DNA of 64,000 nt from positions 1 through 64,000 of the forward strand of contig CALDUL010000016.1 of NCBI GenBank assembly GCA_937923575.1, in the 5' to 3' direction. The notes beneath the pieces are model-generated. The model saw nothing but the letters and a program-made list of their open reading frames with translations, ran no database searches and was not told where the DNA came from. This stretch comes from an uncultured Algimonas sp. Its GTDB lineage: Bacteria; Pseudomonadota; Alphaproteobacteria; Caulobacterales; Maricaulaceae. Numbering within the stretch: the first letter of the stretch is position 1; every line of letters begins with the position of its first letter. Of this stretch, positions 8,134 to 18,148 are shown in pieces. The translations under genes were made by a program, and so were the position numbers.

Positions 8134-10677
8134 ATGAAAACACACAGCAGAATTGCGGCTGGTCTTCTGGCGTCGACGACAATGGCGACGATGATGGCGA
8201 GTCAGGGCTTCGCCCAGGACAATGACCCGTTCGCGGACGAGATAGAGGACGTCATCATCGTGACGGCCACGCGCCGCCGCGAGGACATTCAGGATGTCCC
8301 GATCGCTGTGACCGCGCTGTCGCCGGAACTGCTGCAGGACAAGGGTGTCGTGAACATCCAGGACCTGGCCATCGTCGCGCCGTCGTTTGCTTCAAGCCAA
8401 GCGCAGACCAACTCCGGCTCCGTCGTGCTGCGCATTCGCGGCGTCGGCACCACATCGAACAACATCGGCTTCGAGAGCGCGGTCGGCGTCTTCATCGATG
8501 GGGCCTATCAGTCCCGCCCCGGCGTTGCTCTCGGCGAATTCGTCGATGTCGAGCGCGTTGAAGTCCTCCGCGGTCCGCAGGGCACCCTCTTCGGCCGCAA
8601 CACCTCGGCCGGTGCGCTGAACGTCGTCAATGCCTCGCCGGACATCTACGGTGACTTTGGTGGCTTCGCCAATTTCACCTATGGCAATTACGACCTCATC
8701 AATGTGCAGGGCGCGCTGAACATCCCTATTGTGCAGGACAAGGTCGCCGCCCGTCTGACCGGCGCCTATCGCAGCCGCGACGGCTATATCGACGTCTTTG
8801 ACGGCGACGGCGAGTTCCTCGGCGCGTCCAACTCGGTCGAAAACATAATCCTGCGCGGCCAGGTCGGTTTTGAAGCCAATAACGGTCTGGAAGGCCGGAT
8901 CATTGCGGACTTCTCCGACGCATCCAGCAGCTGCTGTGTGGCCGTCGAAGTGCTCAGCTCTAACCTAGAAGTCGGCGGTGCGTTTGCCGCCGTAGGCGCT
9001 GGCGCGCGCGGCGGCATGAGCGCTCCGAACGTGCCGACGAGCCCGACGGATGTCTTCGGCGTGCAGAACGCGGTCGATAATCTTTATGCCAATGCCAGCT
9101 TCCTGCCGACCTCCGAGAGCGATCAATTCGGCCTTACCGCCAATTTGCAATACCCGATCTCGGACAATGCGGACCTCGTCTATGTCGGTTCCTACCGCGA
9201 ATATACGGGCGGTGAAGCTTATGACTCGGACTTCTCCGGTCTCGACGCCTTCAATGTCGGCGGGCTGGAAACGGCCATCGATACGATGACGCATGAATTG
9301 CGTGTTCAGGGCGACGCCTTGGACAGCCGCCTGTCCTATCTGTTTGGCGGCTACTACTCGAACGAGAAAATCGACGCCTTCACCAACTTCGAGCTCGGCC
9401 CCGATTACGACACGTTGGTTGCGGCGAACTTCGGCGGTCTCGCCGGTCCCGCACCGCTGCAGCTATTTACGGGCGTTAACCCCGATCTTGTCGATGTCAC
9501 CAATAACTACACGCAGGACTCCACGACCTTCTCCGTCTTCACGCACAATGTCTTCGACATCACCGACAAGCTCGATGTGACTGTCGGCCTGCGCTACACG
9601 GACGAAAGCAAGGACGGCACTTTCGGCCAGAGCAACTTCAACAATCCGCTCTGCCCGGCCGCGCTCGGTTCCATCGGCGCGGGCAACGTCCCGGCTCCGC
9701 TGACCACCGGTGTTTTCGGCCTCGCCTGTCTGGCCTTTACCGCTCCGGCCGACCTGCCCGCTGCCGCCGTCTTCCCGCTGCCCCTCACCTTTGACGAGGA
9801 GTTCAAGGACGACGAGCTCGTCTACACGGGTAAGCTGGGCTATGAATTCACCAACGACATCTCGGCTTATGCGAGCTTCACCCACGGCTACAAGTCGGGT
9901 GGTTTCAACCTCGACAACACGGCCGCGATCGGTGGTGCGGACCCGCGCTTCCTTTCGGAAACCGTGGACGCCTATGAGATCGGTCTGAAGTCGCGCCTGT
10001 TCGACAACCGGCTAACGCTCAACGTCGCGGGCTTCATCGAGAATTTCGAGAACTTCCAGGTTCTGGAATTCACCGGGGCGCAGTTCACGACGTTCAACGT
10101 GCCGGAGGCCACTGCGGAGGGTGTCGAGATCGAGACCTTCTTCACTCCGATGGACGGTGTGTCGTTCAACGCGGCGCTGACCCTGCTGGACGCCAGCTAT
10201 CCCGACGACTGCGCGGGCGACAACGCGGCGGCCAACCCCGCCACGCTTTGCGGCAACTCTCTGACCAATGCGCCGGACGTCGTATCGGTGATCGGCGCGC
10301 AATATGACCGCCCGATCACGGACAAGCTGAACCTCATCGGCAGCTTCCAGATGCGCTATGAGAGCGACCGCCGGACGTCGACACAGGCGACCGTCGTGCC
10401 AAACGCGGCCGCCATTGCGGCTGCGGGCAGCCTGCAAGCCGCGATCGACGCCTCCCCGGATGTCGCATTCGATGTCCAGGACGCGAACCGCAAGATCAAC
10501 CTGCGTATCGGCATTGCGGAGAGCGACGGTGGCTGGGCTCTCGAAGGCTGGGCCAACAATGTGACCAACGAGCTGACACGCGGTGTGACGTTCAACACGG
10601 TGCTGCGCGGCTCGTCGCGCTCGGCCTTCGTGCAGGACCCACGCACATATGGCGTGACCCTTCGGACCAATTTCTAA
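8134..10677 (+). CDS. TonB-dependent outer membrane receptor
   Basis: An 847-residue ligand-gated outer membrane transporter. It has a signal peptide (about residues 1-27, ending GFA-QD), a TonB box-like segment DVIIVTATRR at about 40-49, a plug domain with VERVEVLRGPQGTLFGRN (positions about 139-156), and a C-terminal 22-strand barrel ending in YGVTLRTNF with the terminal phenylalanine needed for barrel assembly. Length and plug motifs match receptors used by this group for scavenging organic substrates as well as siderophores. It precedes an aldehyde dehydrogenase, an alcohol dehydrogenase and an alkylsulfatase, so an organosulfate or hydrophobic alcohol ligand is inferred. A terminator follows directly. 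Confidence 0.92.
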   Translation: MKTHSRIAAGLLASTTMATMMASQGFAQDNDPFADEIEDVIIVTATRRREDIQDVPIAVTALSPELLQDKGVVNIQDLAIVAPSFASSQAQTNSGSVVLRIRGVGTTSNNIGFESAVGVFIDGAYQSRPGVALGEFVDVERVEVLRGPQGTLFGRNTSAGALNVVNASPDIYGDFGGFANFTYGNYDLINVQGALNIPIVQDKVAARLTGAYRSRDGYIDVFDGDGEFLGASNSVENIILRGQVGFEANNGLEGRIIADFSDASSSCCVAVEVLSSNLEVGGAFAAVGAGARGGMSAPNVPTSPTDVFGVQNAVDNLYANASFLPTSESDQFGLTANLQYPISDNADLVYVGSYREYTGGEAYDSDFSGLDAFNVGGLETAIDTMTHELRVQGDALDSRLSYLFGGYYSNEKIDAFTNFELGPDYDTLVAANFGGLAGPAPLQLFTGVNPDLVDVTNNYTQDSTTFSVFTHNVFDITDKLDVTVGLRYTDESKDGTFGQSNFNNPLCPAALGSIGAGNVPAPLTTGVFGLACLAFTAPADLPAAAVFPLPLTFDEEFKDDELVYTGKLGYEFTNDISAYASFTHGYKSGGFNLDNTAAIGGADPRFLSETVDAYEIGLKSRLFDNRLTLNVAGFIENFENFQVLEFTGAQFTTFNVPEATAEGVEIETFFTPMDGVSFNAALTLLDASYPDDCAGDNAAANPATLCGNSLTNAPDVVSVIGAQYDRPITDKLNLIGSFQMRYESDRRTSTQATVVPNAAAIAAAGSLQAAIDASPDVAFDVQDANRKINLRIGIAESDGGWALEGWANNVTNELTRGVTFNTVLRGSSRSAFVQDPRTYGVTLRTNF

Positions 10678-10701
10678 GCGTCCGTCCATGCAAAGATGAC
10701 G

Positions 10702-10736
10702 AAAGGGCCGCAGCTAATCAGCTTTGCGGCCCTTTT
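10702..10736 (+). terminator. Rho-independent terminator after the TonB receptor
   Basis: GGGCCGCA (10705-10712) pairs with TGCGGCCC (10725-10732) and is followed by a T tract. It lies 25 bp beyond the receptor's stop and before the aldehyde dehydrogenase gene, so the receptor may be expressed separately from, or more strongly than, the enzymes behind it. Confidence 0.85.
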
Positions 10737-10782
10737 TCGTTTCCGATAACACTCAATGTAATTAACAGCCGGGGAGACCGAC

Positions 10783-12270
10783 ATGGTCCGCATCAATCCA
10801 GACAAAGTTGACACCAAGGGGCCGAGCGCCGCGCAGATGCAGGCCGCACTCGACGTCCAGCGCAAAGCGTTCAAGGCCAATCCCTACCCGGCGTGGGAAA
10901 CGCGCAAGGCGCGGCTGACCAAGCTGCGCGATGCGATCATGGACAATGAGGACGCGATCAAACAGGCCATTTCCGATGACTTCGGCAGCCGCGCCGGGTT
11001 CGAGACGGACTTCGCGGACATCGTGTCCTGCTATAATGAGATCAAAGACTATCTGGATCACGGCGAGAAATGGATGCGGCCGCGCAAGGTCTCCATCGCC
11101 TTGGCCAATAAACCGGGCCGCGGCGAGATCATCCCGCAGCCGCTGGGCGTGGTCGGCATCATCGTGCCGTGGAACTATCCGCTCTTCCTCGCTGTCTCGC
11201 CGATGATCGGAGCGATCGGCGCGGGCAATAGTTGCATGATCAAGATGAGCGAATACACGCCGAAATTTTCCGGCCTGTTCAAGAAGATGATGGACGAAAC
11301 TTTCACGCCGGAAGAAGTCTATGTCGCCACGGGCGGTGTCGACGTCGCGCAGGCCTTCTCCTCCCTGCCCTTCGATCACCTGCTCTTCACCGGATCGACC
11401 TCGGTCGCCAAGCACATCATGCGCGCGGCGTCAGAGAACCTCGTGCCCGTCACTCTGGAGCTTGGCGGCAAGTCGCCTGTCATGGTTCAGGACGATGTCG
11501 AGATGGCCGAGATCGCGCCGCGCATCGCGCTCGGCAAGATGATGAACGCCGGACAAACCTGCATCGCGCCGGACTATGTGCTTATGCCGTCCGCCAAGGT
11601 CGATGCGTTCTCGGAAGCCATGATCAGTCAGGCGGAGAGCATGTATCCGACCTTCGCCGGCAATGACGACTACACCTCCATCATCGCCGACAGCCATTAC
11701 GCGCGATTGCAAGACCTGCTCGACGATGCGGAAGAGAAAGGCGCGACCATCCGTGTGGCAGGCGATGACGACAAGCAGCAACTCGCCAAGGAGCGCCGCA
11801 TCCCGCTGACAGTCGTCACCAATGTGAAGCCCGACATGCGGATCATGCAGGAAGAGATCTTCGGACCACTGCTCCCCGTCGTCGCCAGCGATACGCTCGA
11901 TGACCAGATCGAATATGTCCAGGATCACGACCGCCCGCTGGCGCTCTATCTCTTCACCCATGACGACGGCGCGCAGAAGCGGGTGCTTTACGAAACCCAC
12001 GCAGGCGGCGTCACGACCAATGACACCATGTGGCACATCGCGCAGTCCGAACTGCCCTTTGGCGGCGTCGGGCCAAGTGGCATGGGCGCCTATCAGGGTG
12101 AGAAAGGGTTCGAGACCTTCTCCCACATGAAGAGCGTCTTCCACCCCGGCACGAAGGGCTTCCTCGCCAATATGAAGGGCAAGATGATGGCTCCGCTGCT
12201 CGCGCCTTATGACGAGAAATCTCGCAAGCTGCTGGCGCAGGCCAAGAAAATGGCGGGCGCAGCGCAGTAA
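10783..12270 (+). CDS. coniferyl-aldehyde-dehydrogenase-like ALDH
   Basis: A 495-residue NAD(P)-dependent aldehyde dehydrogenase of the class-3/CalB group that oxidises aldehydes to acids. Visible are the cofactor segment IIVPWNYPLFL, FTGSTSVAK, the catalytic-base region LELGGKSP (about residues 226-233) and the nucleophile in NAGQTCIAPDYV (Cys about 260). ATG 10783 follows a GGGGAG ribosome-binding site. The stop overlaps the ATG of the GMC oxidoreductase by one base (TAATG), showing coupled translation. In this setting it would oxidise the aldehyde made by the neighbouring alcohol dehydrogenase; the family also accepts aromatic and medium-chain aldehydes, so the substrate is inferred. Confidence 0.88.
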   Translation: MVRINPDKVDTKGPSAAQMQAALDVQRKAFKANPYPAWETRKARLTKLRDAIMDNEDAIKQAISDDFGSRAGFETDFADIVSCYNEIKDYLDHGEKWMRPRKVSIALANKPGRGEIIPQPLGVVGIIVPWNYPLFLAVSPMIGAIGAGNSCMIKMSEYTPKFSGLFKKMMDETFTPEEVYVATGGVDVAQAFSSLPFDHLLFTGSTSVAKHIMRAASENLVPVTLELGGKSPVMVQDDVEMAEIAPRIALGKMMNAGQTCIAPDYVLMPSAKVDAFSEAMISQAESMYPTFAGNDDYTSIIADSHYARLQDLLDDAEEKGATIRVAGDDDKQQLAKERRIPLTVVTNVKPDMRIMQEEIFGPLLPVVASDTLDDQIEYVQDHDRPLALYLFTHDDGAQKRVLYETHAGGVTTNDTMWHIAQSELPFGGVGPSGMGAYQGEKGFETFSHMKSVFHPGTKGFLANMKGKMMAPLLAPYDEKSRKLLAQAKKMAGAAQ

Positions 12271-13910
12271 TGGCCGGGCGCGCCTTTGACTACGTCATCG
12301 TCGGCGCCGGTAGCGCCGGCGCGACCATCGCCAACCGCCTGACCGCAGACCCGGATGTGTCCGTCCTGCTGCTGGAGGCGGGCGGTACGCATAAACATTG
12401 GTCCGTGCGCATTCCCGGCGCGGCGGTGGCGAATATCGTGCTGAAGGCGCGTAATTGGGGCTTCGAGACAACGCCTCAGTCGGAGCTCGACGGCCGGCAA
12501 GGCTACCAACCGCGCGGCAAGATGCTGGGCGGCAGCTCTGGCGCGAACGCGATGATCTATATTCGCGGCACGCAATATGACTATGACAACTGGGCCGCGA
12601 TGGGCGCAGACGGCTGGTCCTATGCCGACGTCCTGCCCTATTTTCGCAAGTCCGAGCACCGCGAAGCGGGCGCGAATGACTTTCACGGCGAAGGCGGCGA
12701 GCTGAACGTTGCGCCGATCACCAGCTCGGCAGAGATCAACGACGTCTTCATCGAGGCGGCCAAGCAGATGCAGCTGCCGATCAACGCCGACTTCAACGGC
12801 GAAAGCCAGGAGGGGATTGGCCTGTATGAAGTCACGCAGAAGGACGGCGAGCGCTGGAGCACGGCCCGCGCCTTTCTCGACCCCATCATGGACCGCCCGA
12901 ACCTGACCGTCGTTGAACACGCATTGACCGAAAAAGTACTGGTCGAGGACGGCCGCGCCACGGGCGTCCGCTACCGCGTGACCAAGGGCGGGACAGGCCC
13001 GCAGGAGGTTGCCGCCAATCGCGAGGTCATCGTCTGCGCGGGCGCTTTCGGCTCTCCGCAGCTGCTCCTGCTGTCCGGCATCGGCGCGAAGGAAGACCTC
13101 GCACCGCACGGGATCAAACAGGTCGCGGAGCTGCCAGGCGTCGGAGAAAATCTGCAGGACCACATCGATGTGACGCTCTGCTACAAATCCAAGATGAAGG
13201 ATCTGCTGGGTGTCTCAATCCCGGGCGCCTTCCGCCAGCTAGGCGAAATGTTCCGCTACAAGCGCGAGCGCAAGGGTCTCTGGACCACGAATTATGCGGA
13301 GAGCGGCGGCTTTCTCTATACCGACCGGACAGAGCCCTCCCCTGATATCCAGCTGCATATGGTGCGGGCTATCGTCGACGATCACGGCCGGAAGATGCAC
13401 ATGGGTCACGGCTATTCAGTGCATGTCTGCGTGCTGCGGCCCAAGAGCAAGGGCACGGTCAAGCTGACCAGCGCCGACCCGGCCGACGCACCCGCCATCG
13501 ACCCGCGCTACCTGTCGGACGAGCGTGACCTCAACACGCTGGTTCGCGGCGTGCGCCTGCTGCAGCGCATCCTGCGCGCGCCCGCATTCGAAGGCGCGAG
13601 CACCAAGGCGCTCTACGCCGCTGACTCTGACGATGAGGCAGAGATCATCGCCGACATCCGCGCCCGCGCCGACACGGTCTACCACCCCGTCGGCACGTGC
13701 AAGATGGGCGTGGACGACATGGCCGTGGTCGACCCGCGCCTGCGCGTGCACGGCGTCGCTGGCCTGCGCGTGGCCGATGCCTCTATCATGCCGCAGATCG
13801 TGTCCGGCAACACCAACGCCCCCGCCATCATGATCGGCGAAAAAGCCGCCGACATGATACGCGAGGACTGGGCCTCCGCCAGCCAAGGCAATGCGCTCGC
13901 GGCGGAGTAG
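12270..13910 (+). CDS. GMC-family alcohol dehydrogenase (FAD)
   Basis: A 546-residue glucose-methanol-choline oxidoreductase. The N-terminal ADP-binding site is DYVIVGAGSAGATIANRL (about residues 5-22); GMC signature 1 is around RGKMLGGSSGANAMIYIRG, signature 2 includes GAFGSPQLLLLSGIG, and the C-terminal active site has PVGTCKMG followed by SGNTNAPAIMIGEKAA. The overall type is that of AlkJ-like primary alcohol or choline dehydrogenases that pass electrons to the respiratory chain. It is coupled to the upstream ALDH and followed after 39 bp by an alkylsulfatase, so a long-chain primary alcohol is the likely substrate (inference). Confidence 0.9.
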   Translation: MAGRAFDYVIVGAGSAGATIANRLTADPDVSVLLLEAGGTHKHWSVRIPGAAVANIVLKARNWGFETTPQSELDGRQGYQPRGKMLGGSSGANAMIYIRGTQYDYDNWAAMGADGWSYADVLPYFRKSEHREAGANDFHGEGGELNVAPITSSAEINDVFIEAAKQMQLPINADFNGESQEGIGLYEVTQKDGERWSTARAFLDPIMDRPNLTVVEHALTEKVLVEDGRATGVRYRVTKGGTGPQEVAANREVIVCAGAFGSPQLLLLSGIGAKEDLAPHGIKQVAELPGVGENLQDHIDVTLCYKSKMKDLLGVSIPGAFRQLGEMFRYKRERKGLWTTNYAESGGFLYTDRTEPSPDIQLHMVRAIVDDHGRKMHMGHGYSVHVCVLRPKSKGTVKLTSADPADAPAIDPRYLSDERDLNTLVRGVRLLQRILRAPAFEGASTKALYAADSDDEAEIIADIRARADTVYHPVGTCKMGVDDMAVVDPRLRVHGVAGLRVADASIMPQIVSGNTNAPAIMIGEKAADMIREDWASASQGNALAAE

Positions 13911-13949
13911 AGCCGCCGCGCGTCCGCACCGAAGATACAAGGACTGACC

Positions 13950-15884
13950 ATGATCCGCCCTCTCGCTCTCGGCGCGGTGCTATTACTCGCAGCCTCAAAC
14001 TCCGCCCTCGCCCAGACTGTCTCGCCCTTCGTAGAGCGCGCTCATGCAAAAGCCGAGGCGCAGCTGGACTTCGACGACCAGCGCGACATCGAGCGCGCGC
14101 TGAGGGGCTTCGTAACGACGTCTGATGACTTTCCGGTGCCGGGTCCGGACGGCTCCCCTCGCCCGGCTTGGGATCCATCTAATTTTGAATTCTTGCAGGG
14201 CGAGCGGCCCGCGACTGTCCACCCGGCCCTCTGGCGGCAGAGCCAGCTCAACGCGCTGCACGGCCTCTTCGAGGTGACGGACGGCATTTGGCAGGTGCGT
14301 GGCTTTGATCTTTCCAACCTGACTATCATCCGCGGCGAGACCGGATGGATCGTGGTCGACCCGCTGATCTCGCGTGAGACGGCCGCCGCCGCCATGGAAC
14401 TCGTCAATCGCGAGCTGGGCCAGCGTCCCGTCTCTGCCGTCATCTTTACCCACAGCCACGTCGATCATTATGGCGGTGTGCGCGGGGTAATTGGCGACGA
14501 CTTCACCGGCGATATCATCGCGCCCGCCAACTTCGTGGTGGAAAGCGTATCGGAGAACGTGCTGGCCGGGAATGCCATGGCGAGGCGAGCGAGCTATATG
14601 TTCGGCGGGCTGTTGCCCAAGAGTTCGACGGGCGATGTCGGCTCCGGTCTCGGCCCCGGCATATCGACTGGCACGCCCGGCATCATGACGCCGACGATAA
14701 GCATTTCGGACGAGTTCGAAACCCACATCATAGACGGCGTGGAGCTTGAGTTCATGCTCACCCAAGGGGCCGAGGCGCCCAGCGAGTTCATGTTCTATCA
14801 GCCCGGCGCGCGGGCCTTTCACCAAGCGGAGATCATCAATCACACGCTGCACAATCTCTACACGCCGCGGGGGGCCAAGGTCCGGGACGGCCGCCTCTGG
14901 TCGAGCTATATCGACACCGCCGTGCAGCGCTACGGCGACCGCACCGACGTCTCGCTCGGCTCGCATCACTGGCCCGTCTGGGGCGAGAACGACGTGGGCG
15001 ATCTCTGGACCGGGCAGCGCGATCTCTACCGCGTGATCCACGACCAGACGGTGCGCCTCGCCAATCAGGGCCACACGATCGACGAAATTCCGTCGCTGAT
15101 CCAGCTGCCCGACAGTGTGGCCAGCCGCTTCGCCAATCGCGGCTATTACGGAACCCTAAGCCATAATAGTCGCGCGCAATATCAGCTTTATTTCGGCTAT
15201 TTCGACGGCAATCCGGCCAATCTCGATCCGCTGACGCCCACGGACGCTGGACGCCAATTCGTCGATTACGCAGGCGGCGCAACGGCCGTTATGCGAAAGG
15301 CGGGCGAGGACTTTGATGCGGGGCGTCTGAAACGCGCAGCCACCGCGCTAAATCACCTTGTCTTTGCCGAGCCTGCCAATCAGCCCGCAGCCGATCTTCT
15401 CGCCGAAGTCTATACTCAGATGGGCTATGCGGCGGAGAGTGGGCCTTGGCGAAATTTCTACCTGACTGGCGCACAGGAGCTACGAAATGGTGTCGCCGAG
15501 CTGCCTGTGCCGCGATCGACCAACAGCGACACCATCCGCGCCGTCCCGCTGACTCAGATATTCGACCTGATGGCTGTGCGGCTCGACCCGGCCAAGGCGA
15601 CGGACGGCCGGGCGGTGAATATGATCATGACCGACACGGACGAGCGCGCGCATCTCTTCGTCTCCGGCGGTGCGCTGCACCACCGCATGGGCGTGACGGA
15701 TGACGACGCCCCGACGCTGTCCATCACGCGCAAGGGTTTCGATAGGCTGAACCTAAAGCAGACAACGGTGGCGAAGCTGGTTCTTTCGGGAGACGCCAAG
15801 CTGTCCGGAAACCCGCTCAAGCTGCGGAGCTTCTTCGCTCAATTCGAAGAACCGCCCTTCTGGTTCGAGATTGTGCGGCCTTAA
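13950..15884 (+). CDS. alkyl sulfatase, metallo-beta-lactamase type (SdsA1-like)
   Basis: A 644-residue exported hydrolase that cleaves linear primary alkyl sulfates to alcohol plus sulfate. It has a signal peptide ending in SALA-QT, the zinc-binding THSHVDHYGG motif at about residues 167-176, the family block HNLYTPRGAKVRD, the SHHWPVWG segment, and a C-terminal SCP2-like domain (from about residue 530) believed to bind the hydrophobic alkyl chain. Length and domain order match SdsA1-type enzymes. Its product would be the substrate of the GMC dehydrogenase directly upstream and then of the ALDH, making a three-step route to a fatty acid. Confidence 0.9.
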   Translation: MIRPLALGAVLLLAASNSALAQTVSPFVERAHAKAEAQLDFDDQRDIERALRGFVTTSDDFPVPGPDGSPRPAWDPSNFEFLQGERPATVHPALWRQSQLNALHGLFEVTDGIWQVRGFDLSNLTIIRGETGWIVVDPLISRETAAAAMELVNRELGQRPVSAVIFTHSHVDHYGGVRGVIGDDFTGDIIAPANFVVESVSENVLAGNAMARRASYMFGGLLPKSSTGDVGSGLGPGISTGTPGIMTPTISISDEFETHIIDGVELEFMLTQGAEAPSEFMFYQPGARAFHQAEIINHTLHNLYTPRGAKVRDGRLWSSYIDTAVQRYGDRTDVSLGSHHWPVWGENDVGDLWTGQRDLYRVIHDQTVRLANQGHTIDEIPSLIQLPDSVASRFANRGYYGTLSHNSRAQYQLYFGYFDGNPANLDPLTPTDAGRQFVDYAGGATAVMRKAGEDFDAGRLKRAATALNHLVFAEPANQPAADLLAEVYTQMGYAAESGPWRNFYLTGAQELRNGVAELPVPRSTNSDTIRAVPLTQIFDLMAVRLDPAKATDGRAVNMIMTDTDERAHLFVSGGALHHRMGVTDDDAPTLSITRKGFDRLNLKQTTVAKLVLSGDAKLSGNPLKLRSFFAQFEEPPFWFEIVRP

Positions 15885-16007
15885 GGACGCGCGGGCGCAT
15901 AAACGACGCCAGCGCAAGAACCACATGCCTACCTCGCTGCGCTCCGTTCCGGGCGCCGCCCTTGCGTCGTGGGGGAGCAGAGCCCCCAGACTTGAGTGAC
16001 GCTCTAT

Positions 16008-18077
16008 CTACCAGATCTTCACGCGCTGTTCCGGCGGCAGATACATGGCGTGGTCAGGGCCGACGTCGAACGCCTCATACCATGCGTCGACATTGCGCAC
16101 GATGCCATTGGCGCGGAATTCGCCCGGGCTGTGCGGGCCGTTCTTGATCTGGGCGCGCAGGGCTTCCTCCCGCCATTTTATGGCCCAGACCTGCGCCCAT
16201 GCCATGAAAAAGCGCTGATCGCCCGTCATGCCATCGATAATCGGAGCCTCCTTGCCGTTCAGCGAGCGCTTATAGGCCTCATAGGCCATGGTCACGCCGG
16301 TCAGATCGCCGATGTTTTCGCCGAGACCCAGACGACCATCGAGGTTCTGACCTGGGAGCGGCTCAAAGGCGCTATATTGCTCAGCGAGCTTGCCCGCACG
16401 CTCTTCGTAACGCTCGGCATCTTCGGGCGTCCACCAGTCGCGCTGCACACCATCGCCGTCCGATTTACGGCCCTGGTCGTCAAATCCGTGACCCATCTCG
16501 TGGCCGATGACTGCACCGATACCGCCGTAGTTGACGGCCGGGTCGGCATTGGGATCGAAGAACGGCGCATCGAGAATTGCGGCCGGGAAGACGATCTCGT
16601 TGAGCGTGGAGTTGTAATAGGCATTCACGGTTTGCGGTGTCATGCCCCATTCCTCGCGGTCGATCTCGCTGCCCAGCTTGGAGAGATCATCGGCATTGGA
16701 CCAGACACGCGCGCTCTTCATGGAGCCATAGAGATCGTCGCGGTCGATATTCAGACCGTCATAGCGCTCGAACTCGCTCGGATAGCCGATCTTCGGGCGG
16801 AATTTGGCGAGCTTATATTGCGCCTGTTCCTTGGTTTCATCGCCCATCCATTCCAGACCGTCGATGCCGTCCTTGAAGGCGGAGCGCAGGTTTTCGATCA
16901 GCTCTTCCATCTGCGCCTTGCTGCTGGGCGGGAAATGGCGGTCAACATAGACCGAGCCGACCAGTTCGCCGAGCGTGCCGTTGACTGTGCCGACGCCGCG
17001 CTTCCAGCGTGGGCGCTGCTCTTCCTGACCGCTGAGTTGCTTGCCGTAAAAGGCGAAGCGCGCGTCATCGATGGCCTTGGGCAGGATCGCCGCATTGCCG
17101 CCGATCAGGCGCACGGTGAGATAGTCTTTCAGCACGTCGATATCGGTCTTCGACATCACCTTGGCCGCGTTTTCCAGCGCCTCGGGTTGGCGGACGACGA
17201 AGTTCTCCTGCTCGCCGAGGCCGGCGGCTTGGAGCATGTCGGCCATCGGAATGCCGTCCATCATCGACAGCAGCTCGGCACGGGACATCTTGTTATATGT
17301 CCGGTCGCGGTCGCGGTTTTCAACGCGGCTGTAGTATTTCTTCGCGAGGTCCGTCTCGAAGTTCATCAGAACATCGGCGCGTTCGACGCTGGGCTGTTCG
17401 CCGGCGGCTTCCAGCATGGCCATGATGTAGTCGCGGTAGCCGGAGAGGATTTCCTGACCCTTCTCGCTATCGTCGAAGTAGTAGTCCTTGTTGGGCAGGC
17501 CCAGCCCGGATTGATTGACGTAATAGATGTAGTTGTCGTTGTCCTTGGCGTCGATCCAGACATAGCCGCCAACGGGTCCGCCGACGCCCAGAGCGGGATC
17601 GGCCATGAGCATGGCTATATCGTCGAGGTTTTGCGCAGCACGGATCTTGGCGAGGTCGGCCTGAATTGGCTCCAACCCGCGCGCTTCGATGGCGTCGACG
17701 TCGGTATAGGCGGCGAAGAGGTCGCCGATGCGTTTTTCATCCGCGCTTGGATTGTCCTTGGCGGCGCTCTCCTCGATGATCTTTCGCACACGCAGCTCGG
17801 CTTCGTCAGCGAGCAGATTGAAGGAGCCGTAGCGCGAGCGGTCGGCGGGTATCTCCGTCCTTTGCAGCCAGCCACCGTTCACATATTTGAAGAAATCGTC
17901 GCCGGGATCGACGGTGGTGTCCATGTTCTCCGTCGCGATTCCGAAGGAGCCGAGTTTGGCTTTTTGCGGCGCGACGCTCACCTTTGCCGCCGGATCGGAC
18001 GGAGCAGAGGTATCGGCTGCGGGCGAGCAGGCAAGCAGCAGGGCAGCACCCGCGGTCATCAGAAGTGCGTGTTTCAT
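16008..18077 (-). CDS. M13 (neprilysin/PepO-like) metallopeptidase lipoprotein
   Basis: A 689-residue zinc endopeptidase of the neprilysin family. ATG 18077 opens a lipoprotein signal with the lipobox LLAC (Cys about 17), so the mature enzyme is lipid-anchored on the periplasmic side. Zinc site: GHEMGHGFDD (HExxH at about residues 525-529), with the third ligand in GENIGDLTG about 58 residues later. The C-terminal NVDAWYEAFDV block is also family-typical. It lies 71 bp downstream of the RND pump gene on the same strand and may share its transcript, but a role in efflux is not implied. Confidence 0.92.
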   Translation of the reverse strand: MKHALLMTAGAALLLACSPAADTSAPSDPAAKVSVAPQKAKLGSFGIATENMDTTVDPGDDFFKYVNGGWLQRTEIPADRSRYGSFNLLADEAELRVRKIIEESAAKDNPSADEKRIGDLFAAYTDVDAIEARGLEPIQADLAKIRAAQNLDDIAMLMADPALGVGGPVGGYVWIDAKDNDNYIYYVNQSGLGLPNKDYYFDDSEKGQEILSGYRDYIMAMLEAAGEQPSVERADVLMNFETDLAKKYYSRVENRDRDRTYNKMSRAELLSMMDGIPMADMLQAAGLGEQENFVVRQPEALENAAKVMSKTDIDVLKDYLTVRLIGGNAAILPKAIDDARFAFYGKQLSGQEEQRPRWKRGVGTVNGTLGELVGSVYVDRHFPPSSKAQMEELIENLRSAFKDGIDGLEWMGDETKEQAQYKLAKFRPKIGYPSEFERYDGLNIDRDDLYGSMKSARVWSNADDLSKLGSEIDREEWGMTPQTVNAYYNSTLNEIVFPAAILDAPFFDPNADPAVNYGGIGAVIGHEMGHGFDDQGRKSDGDGVQRDWWTPEDAERYEERAGKLAEQYSAFEPLPGQNLDGRLGLGENIGDLTGVTMAYEAYKRSLNGKEAPIIDGMTGDQRFFMAWAQVWAIKWREEALRAQIKNGPHSPGEFRANGIVRNVDAWYEAFDVGPDHAMYLPPEQRVKIW

Positions 18078-18148
18078 GGCGTGGTCCTCAGTGTAATTTT
18101 GTAAGTCGGCCAGGCCCTTCTCAGGCCAGACACGAGGGTGGGGGCAAG

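Noticed and set aside
15885-16007. Hairpin GGGGG-AGCAGA-CCCCC near 15970 as terminator of the sulfatase gene
   Set aside because: No T tract on either strand and the stem is short.
15996-18104. A long open frame on the + strand opposite the M13 peptidase gene
   Set aside because: It mirrors the peptidase codons, has no domain similarity, and the minus-strand protein has a full active site and signal.
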